From Planctomycetales bacterium (lineage in GTDB: Bacteria > 4484-113 > JAFGCY01): a DNA stretch of 29,973 nt. Location: the NCBI GenBank assembly GCA_024645305.1, contig JAHEFU010000007.1, positions 1 to 29,973 of the forward strand, in the 5' to 3' direction. The notes under the pieces are model-generated. The model searched no databases. It was given only the letters and a program-made list of their open reading frames with translations, and was not told where the DNA came from. Positions 14,554 to 23,553 of this stretch are shown in pieces; position 1 is the stretch's first letter; each line of letters begins with the position of its first letter. The translations under genes and the position numbers were made by a program.

Positions 14554-16287
14554 CTATTCGCTCGTCAGCGTTGACAGCCCGCCCTTGATGGAATCGGCCG
14601 TCACCGTGAACGGGCCGCTGCCGCGCACGATCCAGCGCACGTAGACTGGCGAACTGAGTGACACACTGTCAACCCGCATGTTCTGCGGATCATGCTCCTG
14701 CTCCCGGGGCTGGCGGAAGAACATGTCACCGCCCCGCATCGCCGTGAGCACCTTCAGTCCATTGCCCCCGCTGAGGCTCACAAGGTCAGGGCGCACCAGG
14801 GAGTTGCGCTCAGCCACACTCAGCCGCGTGGGAATCAGGTTGTCGTTGACAATCGTCGCCGTGACCTCGGTCAGTCCGTGCTCCAGCTGGCGAACCCTGA
14901 CGTCCGCAACCCGGATGCGCGGCAGCTGCGCCGCATGGAACACGGTGAAGGCCATGTTGCGGTGCAGTTCCTCCTGGATCAGGAAGCTGGGTGGCTGGCG
15001 GCCATAGCTCTTCTTGTAGCCGCCGACCTCCACGGTCCCGTAGTCCGGATGCTCCACTTCATGCCAGTCCACGAAGGCCTCACCGAACAGCAGCAGTTCA
15101 TTGAAGCGGGCCTGGTCCTCGCGGCTGCCGGTCCAGCTGCCGTCATTCTCCGTACGGAAGTAGTTGAAGGAAGTCCACAGTTCATTCGTGTAGCTGATCG
15201 CCCCGACATTGGCATACCACCAGTCGAGTTCCCCTCCATGCACTGTGTAGAGATCCTCCCAGGTGATCATGTAGGTGTAGCCGGGCAGCATCTGCTCACC
15301 CTTCTCGCCGATCGCGTCATAGACCTGGCGGTCCGAGCGGCTGTAGGTGTTCTCCTCCGCCCCGGGTCCGCTGAGGATCATGCCGCCGGCATTGTGGAAG
15401 GACTGTGCCCCGCCGATGTTCGGATGCGCAAGGGCGAACTCCGAGACGGCCCGGTTTTCCTGCAAGCTGAAGGGATATCGGTAGGCCCCCCATTGCACGT
15501 GGCCCGGTTGCCAGTCGTAGCCCCAGTCACGGTTCGGGTCATAGCCGCCGGCGCCGTCCTCATTGACCATTCCGTCGCCATCGTTGTCAATACCCTCACC
15601 ACCGAGCATGGTCCAGCCGCCGACCTCATCGGCCTCGGCCCGCACCATCATCCAGGGGTACTCGTCATGCTCCTTGTAGCGTCCGTTGGGGTCCTTGATC
15701 CGCATACTGACGATATGCCCGTCTCCGTCAATGTCATCATCGTCATCCTCGTCAAACAGGCCATCGCGGTCGTTGTCAACCGGGCGCTGACCCGTGCGCG
15801 GATCGTTCGTAGTGGCGGCCTCGTGCAGGTGCACTTCCCGGGAATCCGGGCTCATCATCGGCAGGATGTAGAACACCTGCCGGTCCACGAGGTCGCGGAT
15901 GTAGTCCATCTGCCCGTAGCCCTCGACAAGGTACCAGCAGGTGTACAACGCCGCATCCGAGGACTGGACCTCATTGGCGTGGATGGCGCCGTCCAGCCAG
16001 AAGGCGGGCTTGCGCAACTCGTCACCCTTGCTGAAATTGGTGACGGTCATCACCCACATCTCGCGGCCCTCCCAGGACTTGCCAATGCTGTCCAGCCGGC
16101 AGATATCCGGGTGGGCCGCCGCCAGGTCCTTGAGCAGCTTCGTCTGGGCGTCATAGTCACGGTAGAAGTCCCAGGCAGCCGGGACCTTGGGGTCCACCGG
16201 CCGGCCGACCAGCGGGTAGCCGTCGTCAGCCACCGCTCCCGTGCTCAGTAACAGTCCGATGATCAGTGTCGTTATCAGGTATTTCAT
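14554..16287 (-). CDS. Secreted M14-family zinc carboxypeptidase with calcium-type loops
   Basis: 577 residues with a signal peptide (cleavage after about Ala20). The M14 catalytic set is visible. The zinc ligands are His103 and Glu106 in AIHANE and His298 in QSFHNAGG. The substrate carboxylate-binding Arg253 is in PNRDWGYDW, and the likely catalytic Glu369 is in SYTNELW. Inserted between the zinc motifs are Asp-rich loops of the DxDxDG type (171-192 and 234-245), as in dockerin or thrombospondin type-3 calcium sites. Residues from about 470 form a beta-sandwich resembling the C-terminal domains of secreted carboxypeptidases. It should release C-terminal residues from extracellular peptides or modified amino acids. 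AGGAG overlaps the stop of the upstream homologue (nine-base gap), so the two are co-translated. Confidence 0.9.
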   Translation of the reverse strand: MKYLITTLIIGLLLSTGAVADDGYPLVGRPVDPKVPAAWDFYRDYDAQTKLLKDLAAAHPDICRLDSIGKSWEGREMWVMTVTNFSKGDELRKPAFWLDGAIHANEVQSSDAALYTCWYLVEGYGQMDYIRDLVDRQVFYILPMMSPDSREVHLHEAATTNDPRTGQRPVDNDRDGLFDEDDDDDIDGDGHIVSMRIKDPNGRYKEHDEYPWMMVRAEADEVGGWTMLGGEGIDNDGDGMVNEDGAGGYDPNRDWGYDWQPGHVQWGAYRYPFSLQENRAVSEFALAHPNIGGAQSFHNAGGMILSGPGAEENTYSRSDRQVYDAIGEKGEQMLPGYTYMITWEDLYTVHGGELDWWYANVGAISYTNELWTSFNYFRTENDGSWTGSREDQARFNELLLFGEAFVDWHEVEHPDYGTVEVGGYKKSYGRQPPSFLIQEELHRNMAFTVFHAAQLPRIRVADVRVRQLEHGLTEVTATIVNDNLIPTRLSVAERNSLVRPDLVSLSGGNGLKVLTAMRGGDMFFRQPREQEHDPQNMRVDSVSLSSPVYVRWIVRGSGPFTVTADSIKGGLSTLTSE

Positions 16288-16296
16288 CTTGTTCTC

Positions 16297-18009
16297 CTAC
16301 TGGCCCAGTTCCACTGTGCCGCTGGCGCTGCCCACGGATGGGCTGGCAACCACGATGCCGGCTGTCCCGCCCTGCGGTGCGACCACCAGCCAGCTGAACT
16401 CGGACTCAGCGCCATTGCCGCCGATACGCCTGAGCTGGCCGCGGAGTGAACCGGTGAGCAGGCTTGCTCCCGCCGGGAGGGTGATGGCGATGTTGAGCGG
16501 ATAGTCCTTGCGGATCGCATCCGCCTTGCGTGTGCTCGTCGGCAGGTAGCCGTCATTGGCAACGTGCGCCGTGACGCGGTACAGGCCTTCACCGAGGTCA
16601 TCAACCTCCAGCTCGCGGATTGAGATCCGCGGCAGCATCCCGGTCAGCAGGCGCAGCATCTCGAACTGCTTCGAGGTGATCTCCGGCAGATGCTCCGCCG
16701 GTGGGTTGTCACGCAGGTAGGGCTTGAAGCCGCCCACCTCCACGCGTTTCCCCGGGAAGTCCGGATGCTGGACTGCGGTCCATTCCACGAAGGCATCCGT
16801 ACCCTCAGCGGTGAACCAGTTCAGGGCATTGATTTCGTCACTGCCGCGCTTCTCGTCACTTTTCTCCGGTTTCTTTTCCTCGGCTGACTCAGCCTCTGCA
16901 CCCTCAGCAGGCTCCGGAGCCTTGTACTCCGGCACCCACCAGGCGCGGGTGCAGATGCTCCAGGCACCGTAGTGGAAGTAGGCCCAGTCCGGGAAGCTGC
17001 CCCGCCCGGATGCCGAGCCGGGAACATTGTCCTTGCCGATCAGTTCCACGGCCTGCTTGGCAATGTACTCCATGATCCCGATGTCATCACGCTCGGCCGA
17101 CTCATGCATCAGCTTGCCATGGTCATTATTCCAAGGCTGGCGGATATTGTCCTCGGGTCCGAAGCTCAGCACCATGCAGATCTGCGGGTTGTCAAACATC
17201 CAGTCCACCACGGCCCGGCTTTCCGGTTCACTGACCTGCCAGGGACCGCTGCCCTCACTGAACTGGTCATAATTGAATGTCATATTGCGGTTGAAGTCCA
17301 CCCCGCCGGGGCCGTCCTCGTTGAATGCCTCATCTCCGTCGTTGTCCCGGCCCTCACTCAGCAGGCGCCACTGACCCTGCTCATTATCCTCCCGCCTGGC
17401 GCGGATCAGCACGCGCGGGTCATCGGGATGCTCCATCCAGTCACCGCTGGGATCCTCCACACGCATCATTGTCAGCAGACCATCACCATTGAGGTCCTCT
17501 CCCGGATCCTCATCAAGCCAGCCATCCTTGTCATCATCCGCGGGACGGCTGTTGGTACTGCGTTCAAATGAACCGGAGCTGAAGAAGAATTCAGTGGCAT
17601 CGGGAGTCGGGCTGGGGATGAAGTAGAAGTCGTGCTGCTCCAGGAAGGCCAGCAGCTCCGCATCATCATCCAGGCTGTCCAGCACACGCTGGGCCAGCTC
17701 CAGGCAGACCTCGCGGCCGGCGAGATGGCTGGCCTGCACATTGCCGAACACGGCAATCGCCGGACGCGGCATGCTGTCGCCGCTTGCGCTGAGCAGTTCC
17801 TGTGAACCGCCGATGCGCAGCACATGGATGGCCCGGCCTTCTGCTGTTGTGCCGATCTGCATCAGCTCCGCGCTGGGGTGCTGTGCCAGCTGACGCAGCT
17901 GGGATTCCAGTGCGGCGTTGTCATGGTAGCCTTCCAGCGGTGCGGCCAGCGCAATTGCCGGCAGCGCGCAGATGAGGCTGAGCAGGCAGATTCGTATGAG
18001 TTCTCGCAT
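16297..18009 (-). CDS. Secreted M14-like protein lacking the catalytic residues
   Basis: 570 residues from ATG 18009, which has GGGAG about ten bases upstream and begins a good signal peptide (MRELIRICLLSLICALPAIA). It shares the architecture of the downstream M14 enzyme, including DxDxDG-type loops and FNRNM (Arg241). Alignment by eye shows the zinc and catalytic positions replaced. HANE corresponds to QASH (Gln92, His95), SFH to SFG (Gly284) and the TNE glutamate to Ala356 in CTRAWW. It is therefore likely an inactive paralogue that binds or presents substrate, or partners the active enzyme. It also carries an Ala/Glu/Lys-rich charged linker (about 363-394). It is the first gene of the pair, nine bases before the active gene. 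Confidence 0.82.
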   Translation of the reverse strand: MRELIRICLLSLICALPAIALAAPLEGYHDNAALESQLRQLAQHPSAELMQIGTTAEGRAIHVLRIGGSQELLSASGDSMPRPAIAVFGNVQASHLAGREVCLELAQRVLDSLDDDAELLAFLEQHDFYFIPSPTPDATEFFFSSGSFERSTNSRPADDDKDGWLDEDPGEDLNGDGLLTMMRVEDPSGDWMEHPDDPRVLIRARREDNEQGQWRLLSEGRDNDGDEAFNEDGPGGVDFNRNMTFNYDQFSEGSGPWQVSEPESRAVVDWMFDNPQICMVLSFGPEDNIRQPWNNDHGKLMHESAERDDIGIMEYIAKQAVELIGKDNVPGSASGRGSFPDWAYFHYGAWSICTRAWWVPEYKAPEPAEGAEAESAEEKKPEKSDEKRGSDEINALNWFTAEGTDAFVEWTAVQHPDFPGKRVEVGGFKPYLRDNPPAEHLPEITSKQFEMLRLLTGMLPRISIRELEVDDLGEGLYRVTAHVANDGYLPTSTRKADAIRKDYPLNIAITLPAGASLLTGSLRGQLRRIGGNGAESEFSWLVVAPQGGTAGIVVASPSVGSASGTVELGQ

Positions 18010-18055
18010 CTGGTGGATCTCCCGGAGGATATGTGGCCCAATCGAATTGGCTTCA

Positions 18056-18084
18056 ATTGTAACGCAGAGTACATTTATTGATAA
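18056..18084 (-). promoter_or_regulatory. Promoter of the M14 gene pair
   Basis: On the minus strand TTATCA (18084-18079, 4 of 6) is spaced 17 bases from TACAAT (18061-18056, 5 of 6). The leader would be about 40 bases and includes GGGAG before ATG 18009. Its -35 overlaps that of the divergent M42 promoter, so the two may compete. Confidence 0.55.
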
Positions 18085-18109
18085 CAAGCCCGATCCTACC
18101 TTCTATAAT
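18081..18109 (+). promoter_or_regulatory. Leaderless promoter of the M42 aminopeptidase gene
   Basis: ATAACA (18081-18086, 4 of 6) is followed after 17 bases by a perfect TATAAT (18104-18109), then six bases and ATG 18116. No Shine-Dalgarno fits, so the transcript should begin at or next to the start codon. Confidence 0.65.
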
Positions 18110-18115
18110 CGCAGG

Positions 18116-19177
18116 ATGGCACAACAGCACAGCCTCGCAGGAATCCTAGAGGAACTTATCCTCACCGCGGCGGTCAGCGGCAGCGAGCATCGCCTGCGGA
18201 CCGTGATTGAGCAGCAGCTCGCGGAACTCGGTGTGGACACCGGCCGCCTGGAGCATGACCGGATGGGCAACCTCTGGCTGCATTGCGGTCCGCAGGGAGA
18301 ACCCCAACGCCTGCTGGTGGCCCACATGGATGAAATCGGCTGGCGCATCAGTTCCATCCGGCCGGACGGCTGCTGCCAGCTGACACCACTTGGTGGTAAT
18401 GACGCACAGCTCTATGAGGGCACGCGAGTGCATGTCCACACTGAGCAGGGCAGCCTGCCGGCTGCCATCGCCCCCGTCAGCCTGCACATCACGGACCGCC
18501 AGGGGCTGGGACCGAAGCACAGGCTCGGCCCATCAGAGCTGCTGCTGGATGTCGGCGCTGACAGTCCCGAAGGGGTGGCTCAGCTGGGCATCGGGCTGCT
18601 GGACAGTGTCACCTGGCCCAAGACATTTGAGCGGGTCGGTACGGACTGGATCCAGGCGCGCAGCCTGGATGACCGTTTCGGTTGTGCAGCGCTCGTCGAG
18701 CTTGCCGGCAGGCTGCTGCGGACCCCACCTGAAGTGCCGACAGTGCTGGCCTGGGCTGTGCAGGAGGAACTGGGTCTGCGCGGTGCGCGGGCCCTGGCCA
18801 GCCGATTCTCCAGCTGCCGGGAAGTGATCGCCATTGACAGCATGACCACCGGCACGGGGCCGCGGGACAACCGCCAGTTCCACGCTGTCCGGCCCGGGAG
18901 TGGGCCGGCCCTGCGCTGCTTTGACTCCACCGTGATCGTGGGAGAGCCGGATCGCAAGGCAATCATTGAGAGGGCCGCCGGTCTGGGACAGCAGCTCCAG
19001 CTGGGCTTCATGCCGGGTGGTAATGACGCTTCCGTCTTCCAGGATGGCAATGCGCTGTGTTTCGCCTTCGGCATCGCCCTGCAGTACAGCCACAGCATGG
19101 TGGAGAGGATCCGCTTCAGCGATCTTGAGGCTCTATGCGACCTGCTGACAGACTGGTGTGCCGGGGACTGTCTGTAA
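18116..19177 (+). CDS. M42-family (glutamyl/endo) aminopeptidase
   Basis: 353 residues from ATG 18116; a longer in-frame ORF upstream is not needed, since TATAAT lies six bases before this ATG. It is cytosolic. The two-metal active site is complete: His70 and Asp72 in VAHMDEIG, bridging Asp185 in SLDDRFG, catalytic Glu217 and second Glu218 in VQEELGLRGA, Asp241 in AIDSM and His326 in QYSHSMVE. This is the FrvX/TET/PepA-type cobalt or zinc aminopeptidase family, which forms large dodecamers and trims peptides from the N-terminus. It is transcribed divergently from the secreted M14 pair (106-bp shared control region), which fits a joint role in using peptides. Its exact substrate preference is unknown. 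Confidence 0.92.
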   Translation: MAQQHSLAGILEELILTAAVSGSEHRLRTVIEQQLAELGVDTGRLEHDRMGNLWLHCGPQGEPQRLLVAHMDEIGWRISSIRPDGCCQLTPLGGNDAQLYEGTRVHVHTEQGSLPAAIAPVSLHITDRQGLGPKHRLGPSELLLDVGADSPEGVAQLGIGLLDSVTWPKTFERVGTDWIQARSLDDRFGCAALVELAGRLLRTPPEVPTVLAWAVQEELGLRGARALASRFSSCREVIAIDSMTTGTGPRDNRQFHAVRPGSGPALRCFDSTVIVGEPDRKAIIERAAGLGQQLQLGFMPGGNDASVFQDGNALCFAFGIALQYSHSMVERIRFSDLEALCDLLTDWCAGDCL

Positions 19178-19205
19178 CGGCGAGGACTGCTGAGGGCTTA
19201 ACAGA

Positions 19206-19258
19206 TTGCTGGATAGCCCGATATTGTATACATGGCATGCAAGATTGGAAAGTCTTGC
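19206..19258 (+). promoter_or_regulatory. Possible promoter and leader hairpin of the large lipoprotein gene
   Basis: TTGCTG (19206-19211) is spaced 15 bases from TATACA (19227-19232), a weak promoter match. A stem GCAAGA (19239-19244)/TCTTGC (19253-19258), extendable by a G-T pair, lies in the predicted 5' leader. The leader would be about 75 bases long. Confidence 0.35.
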
Positions 19259-19313
19259 GGTACCACCAAAATGCTCGAATTGGCACCATCAGGACCGGGG
19301 GCCAGGAGTTGCA

Positions 19314-22300
19314 ATGAAGCATACGATGTACAGATCCTTTTCCATTTTGTTGCTTATGCTGTATCTGGCCGCCTGCGCAGGCCATACCGGTAACTCGGAA
19401 TTTACCCCGACGCAGGCCCAGCCAGACGCATCCACTGGAACCAATGCATCTGAGCTGCCACTATTGGCTGACCTTGATGCCCTAGAACCCGGAAGCCGCA
19501 GTGCCAGTGTCCTCGGTCCCGGCTGGTTTGAACTGTGGCATGAGGACATCCTCCAACACGCAGCCCTGACCCTTGGCAGTGGCAACGCCGTCAGTCTCTC
19601 CGGAGGTTCCGGAAGCGCATATGGACTCTACTGCCTGGGTGGTTTCAACTCGGACTTCAGCCCGACTTCCCTGCGTCTGACTCCATCCGCCGGAACCAAT
19701 TCCGGGTACCTGCTGCTCTTCGCCGATTACAACACAAAGCGCTGGATCAGCAGCGGTCCATTCAACGGCACCACGGAAGTGCAGTTTCCTGGTACGGAGA
19801 ATGGCAGCCGGCATCCGCTTGATTTCGTCTCACCGGCGGGACGCGTCTATGTTTCCGTGCTGATCGATGGCAGCGACGGCGACCTGAATGTTGACAATAT
19901 TGAGCTGGGCATTCACGGAGGAGTGCTGGCCCCCCGTCCGCCGAGCCGCCTGGACATATCACTGTACTCCGACGGCAGCGTGCCTCACTGGACACACTCG
20001 CCGGACTACAACCGGCCGGATTTTGCGGGCTATGTGATTGAACGTCAGAATCTGCTGAATGGGACATGGACAGAGGTCGCCACAGCCGGGCCACTGGATA
20101 CTTCCATCGCCATCCCGGGCCTGCGCCAGGCAAGTGACTACAGGATTGCGGCGTTCGATGTTTCCGGAAACCGCAGCACACTGGTCTACACAAACGAAAC
20201 AGGCGGAGCCTTGATTGGCAGCGATATCATGCAGGTCAGGGTTGACATGCCCCGCGGCCCGCTCGTCGGGCCGGTGGAAGTGACCTTCGACATGAGTGCA
20301 TCCAGCACACCTGGTCCAGATCCGATCACGGAATACAGGGTCCTGTTTGACGATTCGTCATTGAATTACACAGGAGCGGACCCGGTCGTCACGCGCCGTT
20401 TGCCACCAGGCTGTTACCTGATACGCTTCCTTGTCAACGACGGTGCCGGAATTGGTGGTGCCAACGGCTCAACGACCCGCCAGTTGATCGTCTACCCGGA
20501 CTGGGAAGCAGACGACATCATCGTGCGCGAGCCTGTGGTTTCAGCTACTGCCAACAGTTTCAATGCCATCAACGGAGGGATTGATCCGCTCAGCGGGGAT
20601 TTTGTGGTCTACTGCGAGGATGTCACCCTGCCCGGTATCGCAATCCGCCGCGGCCAGCCCGGCGCTTACCACATTGACAGCGTCCCCTTGATCAACGGTA
20701 CGGTCGCGAGCTTCACGGATCCGGCCTTTCACGACGGAGTCTGTTACTTCGGAGTCAAGCCCAACAGCGGTTCACCTTACCTCGTCTCAAGCGGGCCGGA
20801 TGGAAGTCACATTACTTCGGGTTCCTTCAGCTACAGCTGGATGCTGCCTGTTTCCACCGGCACGGATCTCTACCTTGTATTTGTCGCCTCATCGTCCGTG
20901 CGGATTGTCAACCTGCTTGACGGATCCGGTCCCCTTACCGTGGCGGGGCCCCTGACCGGCATCTCCATGATAGACGCCGCCTGGAATCCCGTCACCGGAC
21001 TGATCGAGGTCATGTTTGACGACAGCGGTTTCCTGACTTACGTGGGCTGGGATCCCGTGGATGGCATAGCCCGCGATGATGACTCTGCGCTGCTTGACCT
21101 GATCAGCGGCGGGATTGATATTGAAATTGACCCTGCGACCGGCAACAGCTGTGTCCTCACTCGCTCTGGTGTGCAGAATTACTACCTGACCAAGGGCAGC
21201 AGCACATTCAGCGCGTCCCATCAGATTGACAGCGGATCCTCATCCTACTGGCCGGCGGATGTCAAATTCCTGGATGGGATCCCCTACTCCGCCTTCGCCA
21301 GCGGCGCGGGGGAAGTGAAGCTCTACGAACTGGGTGAGTCCGCTGCCAGCGTTGTCAATACAGCAAGCTACACAACGGATGGCTTCTATTCCGGTTGCCT
21401 GGTCAATGATGGTGGAGGCGGGCTCGTACTGTATGACGAGGTCGTCGATTCCCAGCTGTATGTGACAAGAATGGGAATTGACGACAGCGAAACGGAACTT
21501 GAGCACCTGTATGCCAATCAGGGCTGGGGCCTGCGCATGGACAGTGCACTGGGCAGCGCTGGCATGCACCTGCTGATGACGGACTACCTGCTTGGCTCAG
21601 CTTCCCACATGTTCAGCAGCGATGGCGAGAGCTGGATCGAAACTGACAGCCTGCCCGGTGCAAGCTATGCAGACCTGTTTGACAACAGAGCGGGTGAGGT
21701 CTTTCGCAGTGTGCGCACAGCTGCGGGACACAACGTCTCCTACTGGGACGGCGCAGGCTGGGTCAACAGCTTCAGTGTTCCCGGCAGCCAGGTCCGCGAA
21801 CCCATAACAGCAGGCAACCGTGCCGTCAGCAGCACCGGCTGGCTGGTACAGGACTCCACCACTGCCGACATGGTCCGGGCAATCGGCAATGCCGGTGGTT
21901 TCACCATGGGCACACTGAGTTTTCCTGATCCGCAGACCATCCTCGGCGGCAAGCTGGTGTATGACAATTCCACCGGCCTGCAGCCTGCATTTGTGCTGTA
22001 TGCAAACCCGGGCCTGTTCCAGTCTTTCGGCCTGCTGAATGCGTTCGATGCCAGCATCCAGCACATTTTCGGATTCAATGACGACAGCACCGTTGTCAGC
22101 GATTACGGCGCATTCGACTCCATCCAGACGCGGGGCCGTACAATGGAGGTTATGCCATTTCGCAGCCGGCTTGACCAGATAAGCCCGGTCAGCCAGGCCT
22201 GCTGGACTGTGAACGGACATGATGGCTCGGCCGCACGTTACACCTTCCGTCTCGTTGACGGGACACCGCAGGAATCGCTGCTCACCGACCTGCCCTTCCG

Positions 22301-22571
22301 CAATGCCGACTGGCACAGCACCGAGGTCCGGCGGACGGTCAGTGCGGCCCGGGCGAACGGCAACACCGCAGTAGCCGTCATGTGCAGCCTCGAAGGAAAG
22401 AATTGCTACATGGAGTGGAGTCGCTTCGGCGACTGGGAGCAGCTTGCGCTGCCCGCAGGGATCGAGCGCCCCGCGGATGCCGAACTGCTGGTGGACACGG
22501 ACGGGCGCTGGTACATATTCTGGCGTGACACGGTCAGCGGTGCAGTGCTCTGTCGCCGGACCCTGCCGTAA
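19314..22571 (+). CDS. Large multidomain lipoprotein (FN3 and PKD-like modules)
   Basis: 1085 residues from ATG 19314, chosen because AGGAG (19304-19308) precedes it by five bases and the protein then starts with a lipoprotein signal ending LAAC (Cys21). Residues about 22-55 are a Thr/Ser/Ala/Pro-rich linker. About 60-205 resembles a jelly-roll carbohydrate-binding-like sandwich. About 208-295 fits fibronectin type III (GYVIERQ...GTWTEVAT...DYRIAAFDVSGN). About 305-395 fits a PKD-like domain (VEVTFDMSASS...YLIRFLVNDGAG). The remaining 690 residues are repetitive beta-strands with Gly/Asp/Ser turns and could form a beta-propeller. There is no catalytic motif. It is probably a surface binding or adhesion protein. 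The next gene, 43 bases on, is likely co-transcribed. Confidence 0.75.
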   Translation: MKHTMYRSFSILLLMLYLAACAGHTGNSEFTPTQAQPDASTGTNASELPLLADLDALEPGSRSASVLGPGWFELWHEDILQHAALTLGSGNAVSLSGGSGSAYGLYCLGGFNSDFSPTSLRLTPSAGTNSGYLLLFADYNTKRWISSGPFNGTTEVQFPGTENGSRHPLDFVSPAGRVYVSVLIDGSDGDLNVDNIELGIHGGVLAPRPPSRLDISLYSDGSVPHWTHSPDYNRPDFAGYVIERQNLLNGTWTEVATAGPLDTSIAIPGLRQASDYRIAAFDVSGNRSTLVYTNETGGALIGSDIMQVRVDMPRGPLVGPVEVTFDMSASSTPGPDPITEYRVLFDDSSLNYTGADPVVTRRLPPGCYLIRFLVNDGAGIGGANGSTTRQLIVYPDWEADDIIVREPVVSATANSFNAINGGIDPLSGDFVVYCEDVTLPGIAIRRGQPGAYHIDSVPLINGTVASFTDPAFHDGVCYFGVKPNSGSPYLVSSGPDGSHITSGSFSYSWMLPVSTGTDLYLVFVASSSVRIVNLLDGSGPLTVAGPLTGISMIDAAWNPVTGLIEVMFDDSGFLTYVGWDPVDGIARDDDSALLDLISGGIDIEIDPATGNSCVLTRSGVQNYYLTKGSSTFSASHQIDSGSSSYWPADVKFLDGIPYSAFASGAGEVKLYELGESAASVVNTASYTTDGFYSGCLVNDGGGGLVLYDEVVDSQLYVTRMGIDDSETELEHLYANQGWGLRMDSALGSAGMHLLMTDYLLGSASHMFSSDGESWIETDSLPGASYADLFDNRAGEVFRSVRTAAGHNVSYWDGAGWVNSFSVPGSQVREPITAGNRAVSSTGWLVQDSTTADMVRAIGNAGGFTMGTLSFPDPQTILGGKLVYDNSTGLQPAFVLYANPGLFQSFGLLNAFDASIQHIFGFNDDSTVVSDYGAFDSIQTRGRTMEVMPFRSRLDQISPVSQACWTVNGHDGSAARYTFRLVDGTPQESLLTDLPFRNADWHSTEVRRTVSAARANGNTAVAVMCSLEGKNCYMEWSRFGDWEQLALPAGIERPADAELLVDTDGRWYIFWRDTVSGAVLCRRTLP

Positions 22572-22614
22572 AATGTGAACTGAACAGCTACCGGGACACC
22601 CCGGAGGAGACGAG

Positions 22615-23553
22615 ATGATGAACCTGAGAACCGTGATCTGCCTGGCTGCCATGCTGCTGGCAATGATGTCCACTGCGTATGCCCAGAACAGTGATCCCAG
22701 CGTGGAACTGCTTGAATTCTATGCCTTCGATCCGACGGCGGGCAAGCAACTGCAGCGCGAGAATTTCAGCTGGCCCAGCCAGCGCCGCATTTCCGCGCTC
22801 GTGCGCTACAGGACGATCGGCTACGACAAGCGCAAGACGGCATCCGTTTTCCTCACCATGAAGGACCGCAATGGCCAGGACCTGTTCCGTGACAACAAGG
22901 ACTTCACGATCCACGCCGGCGAACATGAATATGTGTTCCCGCTGGATTTTGACCTGCGGCGGATGTACCTCGAGGATCGCTTTAAACTTGACCTGGAGAT
23001 CAAGCTGACCGGCGGCAACAAGATCAGCAGCCAGATCGAGATAGTCATCAACGGTCCGGTGATGCCGGATGTCGCCATCTCCGGACTCAAGATCGTGGAT
23101 CCGGTGACCCTCAAGCCGCTGGAGGAAGTGCTGCCCGGACAGCAGGTCCGGCTGATTGGCACCATTTCTGTGTCAGGCAATACGACAGACATCGTGCCGA
23201 CTATGATGGTCTGGGGCCGCATGAGCGCGGAGGAACTGGAAATCGAGCCCTGGGAGACAGCTCCGTTTAGTGATGTCTACCGGGACAGTTCAACGTTCAG
23301 CTCTCCCAACGGCAGCTGGAACTTCGGCATCAATGCGGATATGCCGGATCGCTTCAGGGAGAGCCAGGCTTCCAGCCAGCCCTTTGAATTCAAGATCGTC
23401 GTATTCTTCACCAGGCAGTCAGTCCGTTCCACGGAGATCAGCGGGACGATCACGGCCAGCGCAACCGGCTCGCTGGCCAGTGGGGACCTGGACGACAGGC
23501 TGATCCGCCTGGAACGCAACTGGCACTGGCTGATCAGCCCGGTCAGCCGCTGA
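22615..23553 (+). CDS. Secreted beta-rich protein of unknown function
   Basis: 312 residues. A signal peptide (MMNLRTVICLAAMLLAMMST, cleavage AYA|Q near 23) indicates export. The mature part is rich in alternating hydrophobic strands, with two probable beta-sandwich domains (about 25-150 and 155-285) and no cysteines, so an immunoglobulin-like fold is plausible. The C-terminal DDRLIRLERNWHWLI may be an amphipathic helix. I do not recognise a family. GGAGGAG (22603-22609) lies five bases before ATG 22615; a second ATG follows directly. It comes 43 bases after the large lipoprotein gene and is followed by a strong terminator, so the two form an operon and may act together at the cell surface. 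Confidence 0.75.
   Translation: MMNLRTVICLAAMLLAMMSTAYAQNSDPSVELLEFYAFDPTAGKQLQRENFSWPSQRRISALVRYRTIGYDKRKTASVFLTMKDRNGQDLFRDNKDFTIHAGEHEYVFPLDFDLRRMYLEDRFKLDLEIKLTGGNKISSQIEIVINGPVMPDVAISGLKIVDPVTLKPLEEVLPGQQVRLIGTISVSGNTTDIVPTMMVWGRMSAEELEIEPWETAPFSDVYRDSSTFSSPNGSWNFGINADMPDRFRESQASSQPFEFKIVVFFTRQSVRSTEISGTITASATGSLASGDLDDRLIRLERNWHWLISPVSR

Noticed and set aside
13025..14644. 539-codon plus-strand ORF opposite the symporter gene
   Set aside because: Gln/His/Arg-rich translation antisense to a clear DASS transporter; it also runs into the neighbouring gene region without a ribosome site.
14692..16251. 519-codon plus-strand ORF opposite the M14 carboxypeptidase
   Set aside because: Shadow frame; the minus strand shows intact catalytic motifs and a signal peptide.
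18010..18087. Upstream extension of the inactive M14 protein to ATG 18087
   Set aside because: The extra 26 residues would bury the signal peptide and have no ribosome site; ATG 18009 has GGGAG and begins the signal sequence.
19206..19313. Start of the large lipoprotein at 19206
   Set aside because: It would add 36 residues before a good lipoprotein signal. AGGAG sits correctly before ATG 19314.
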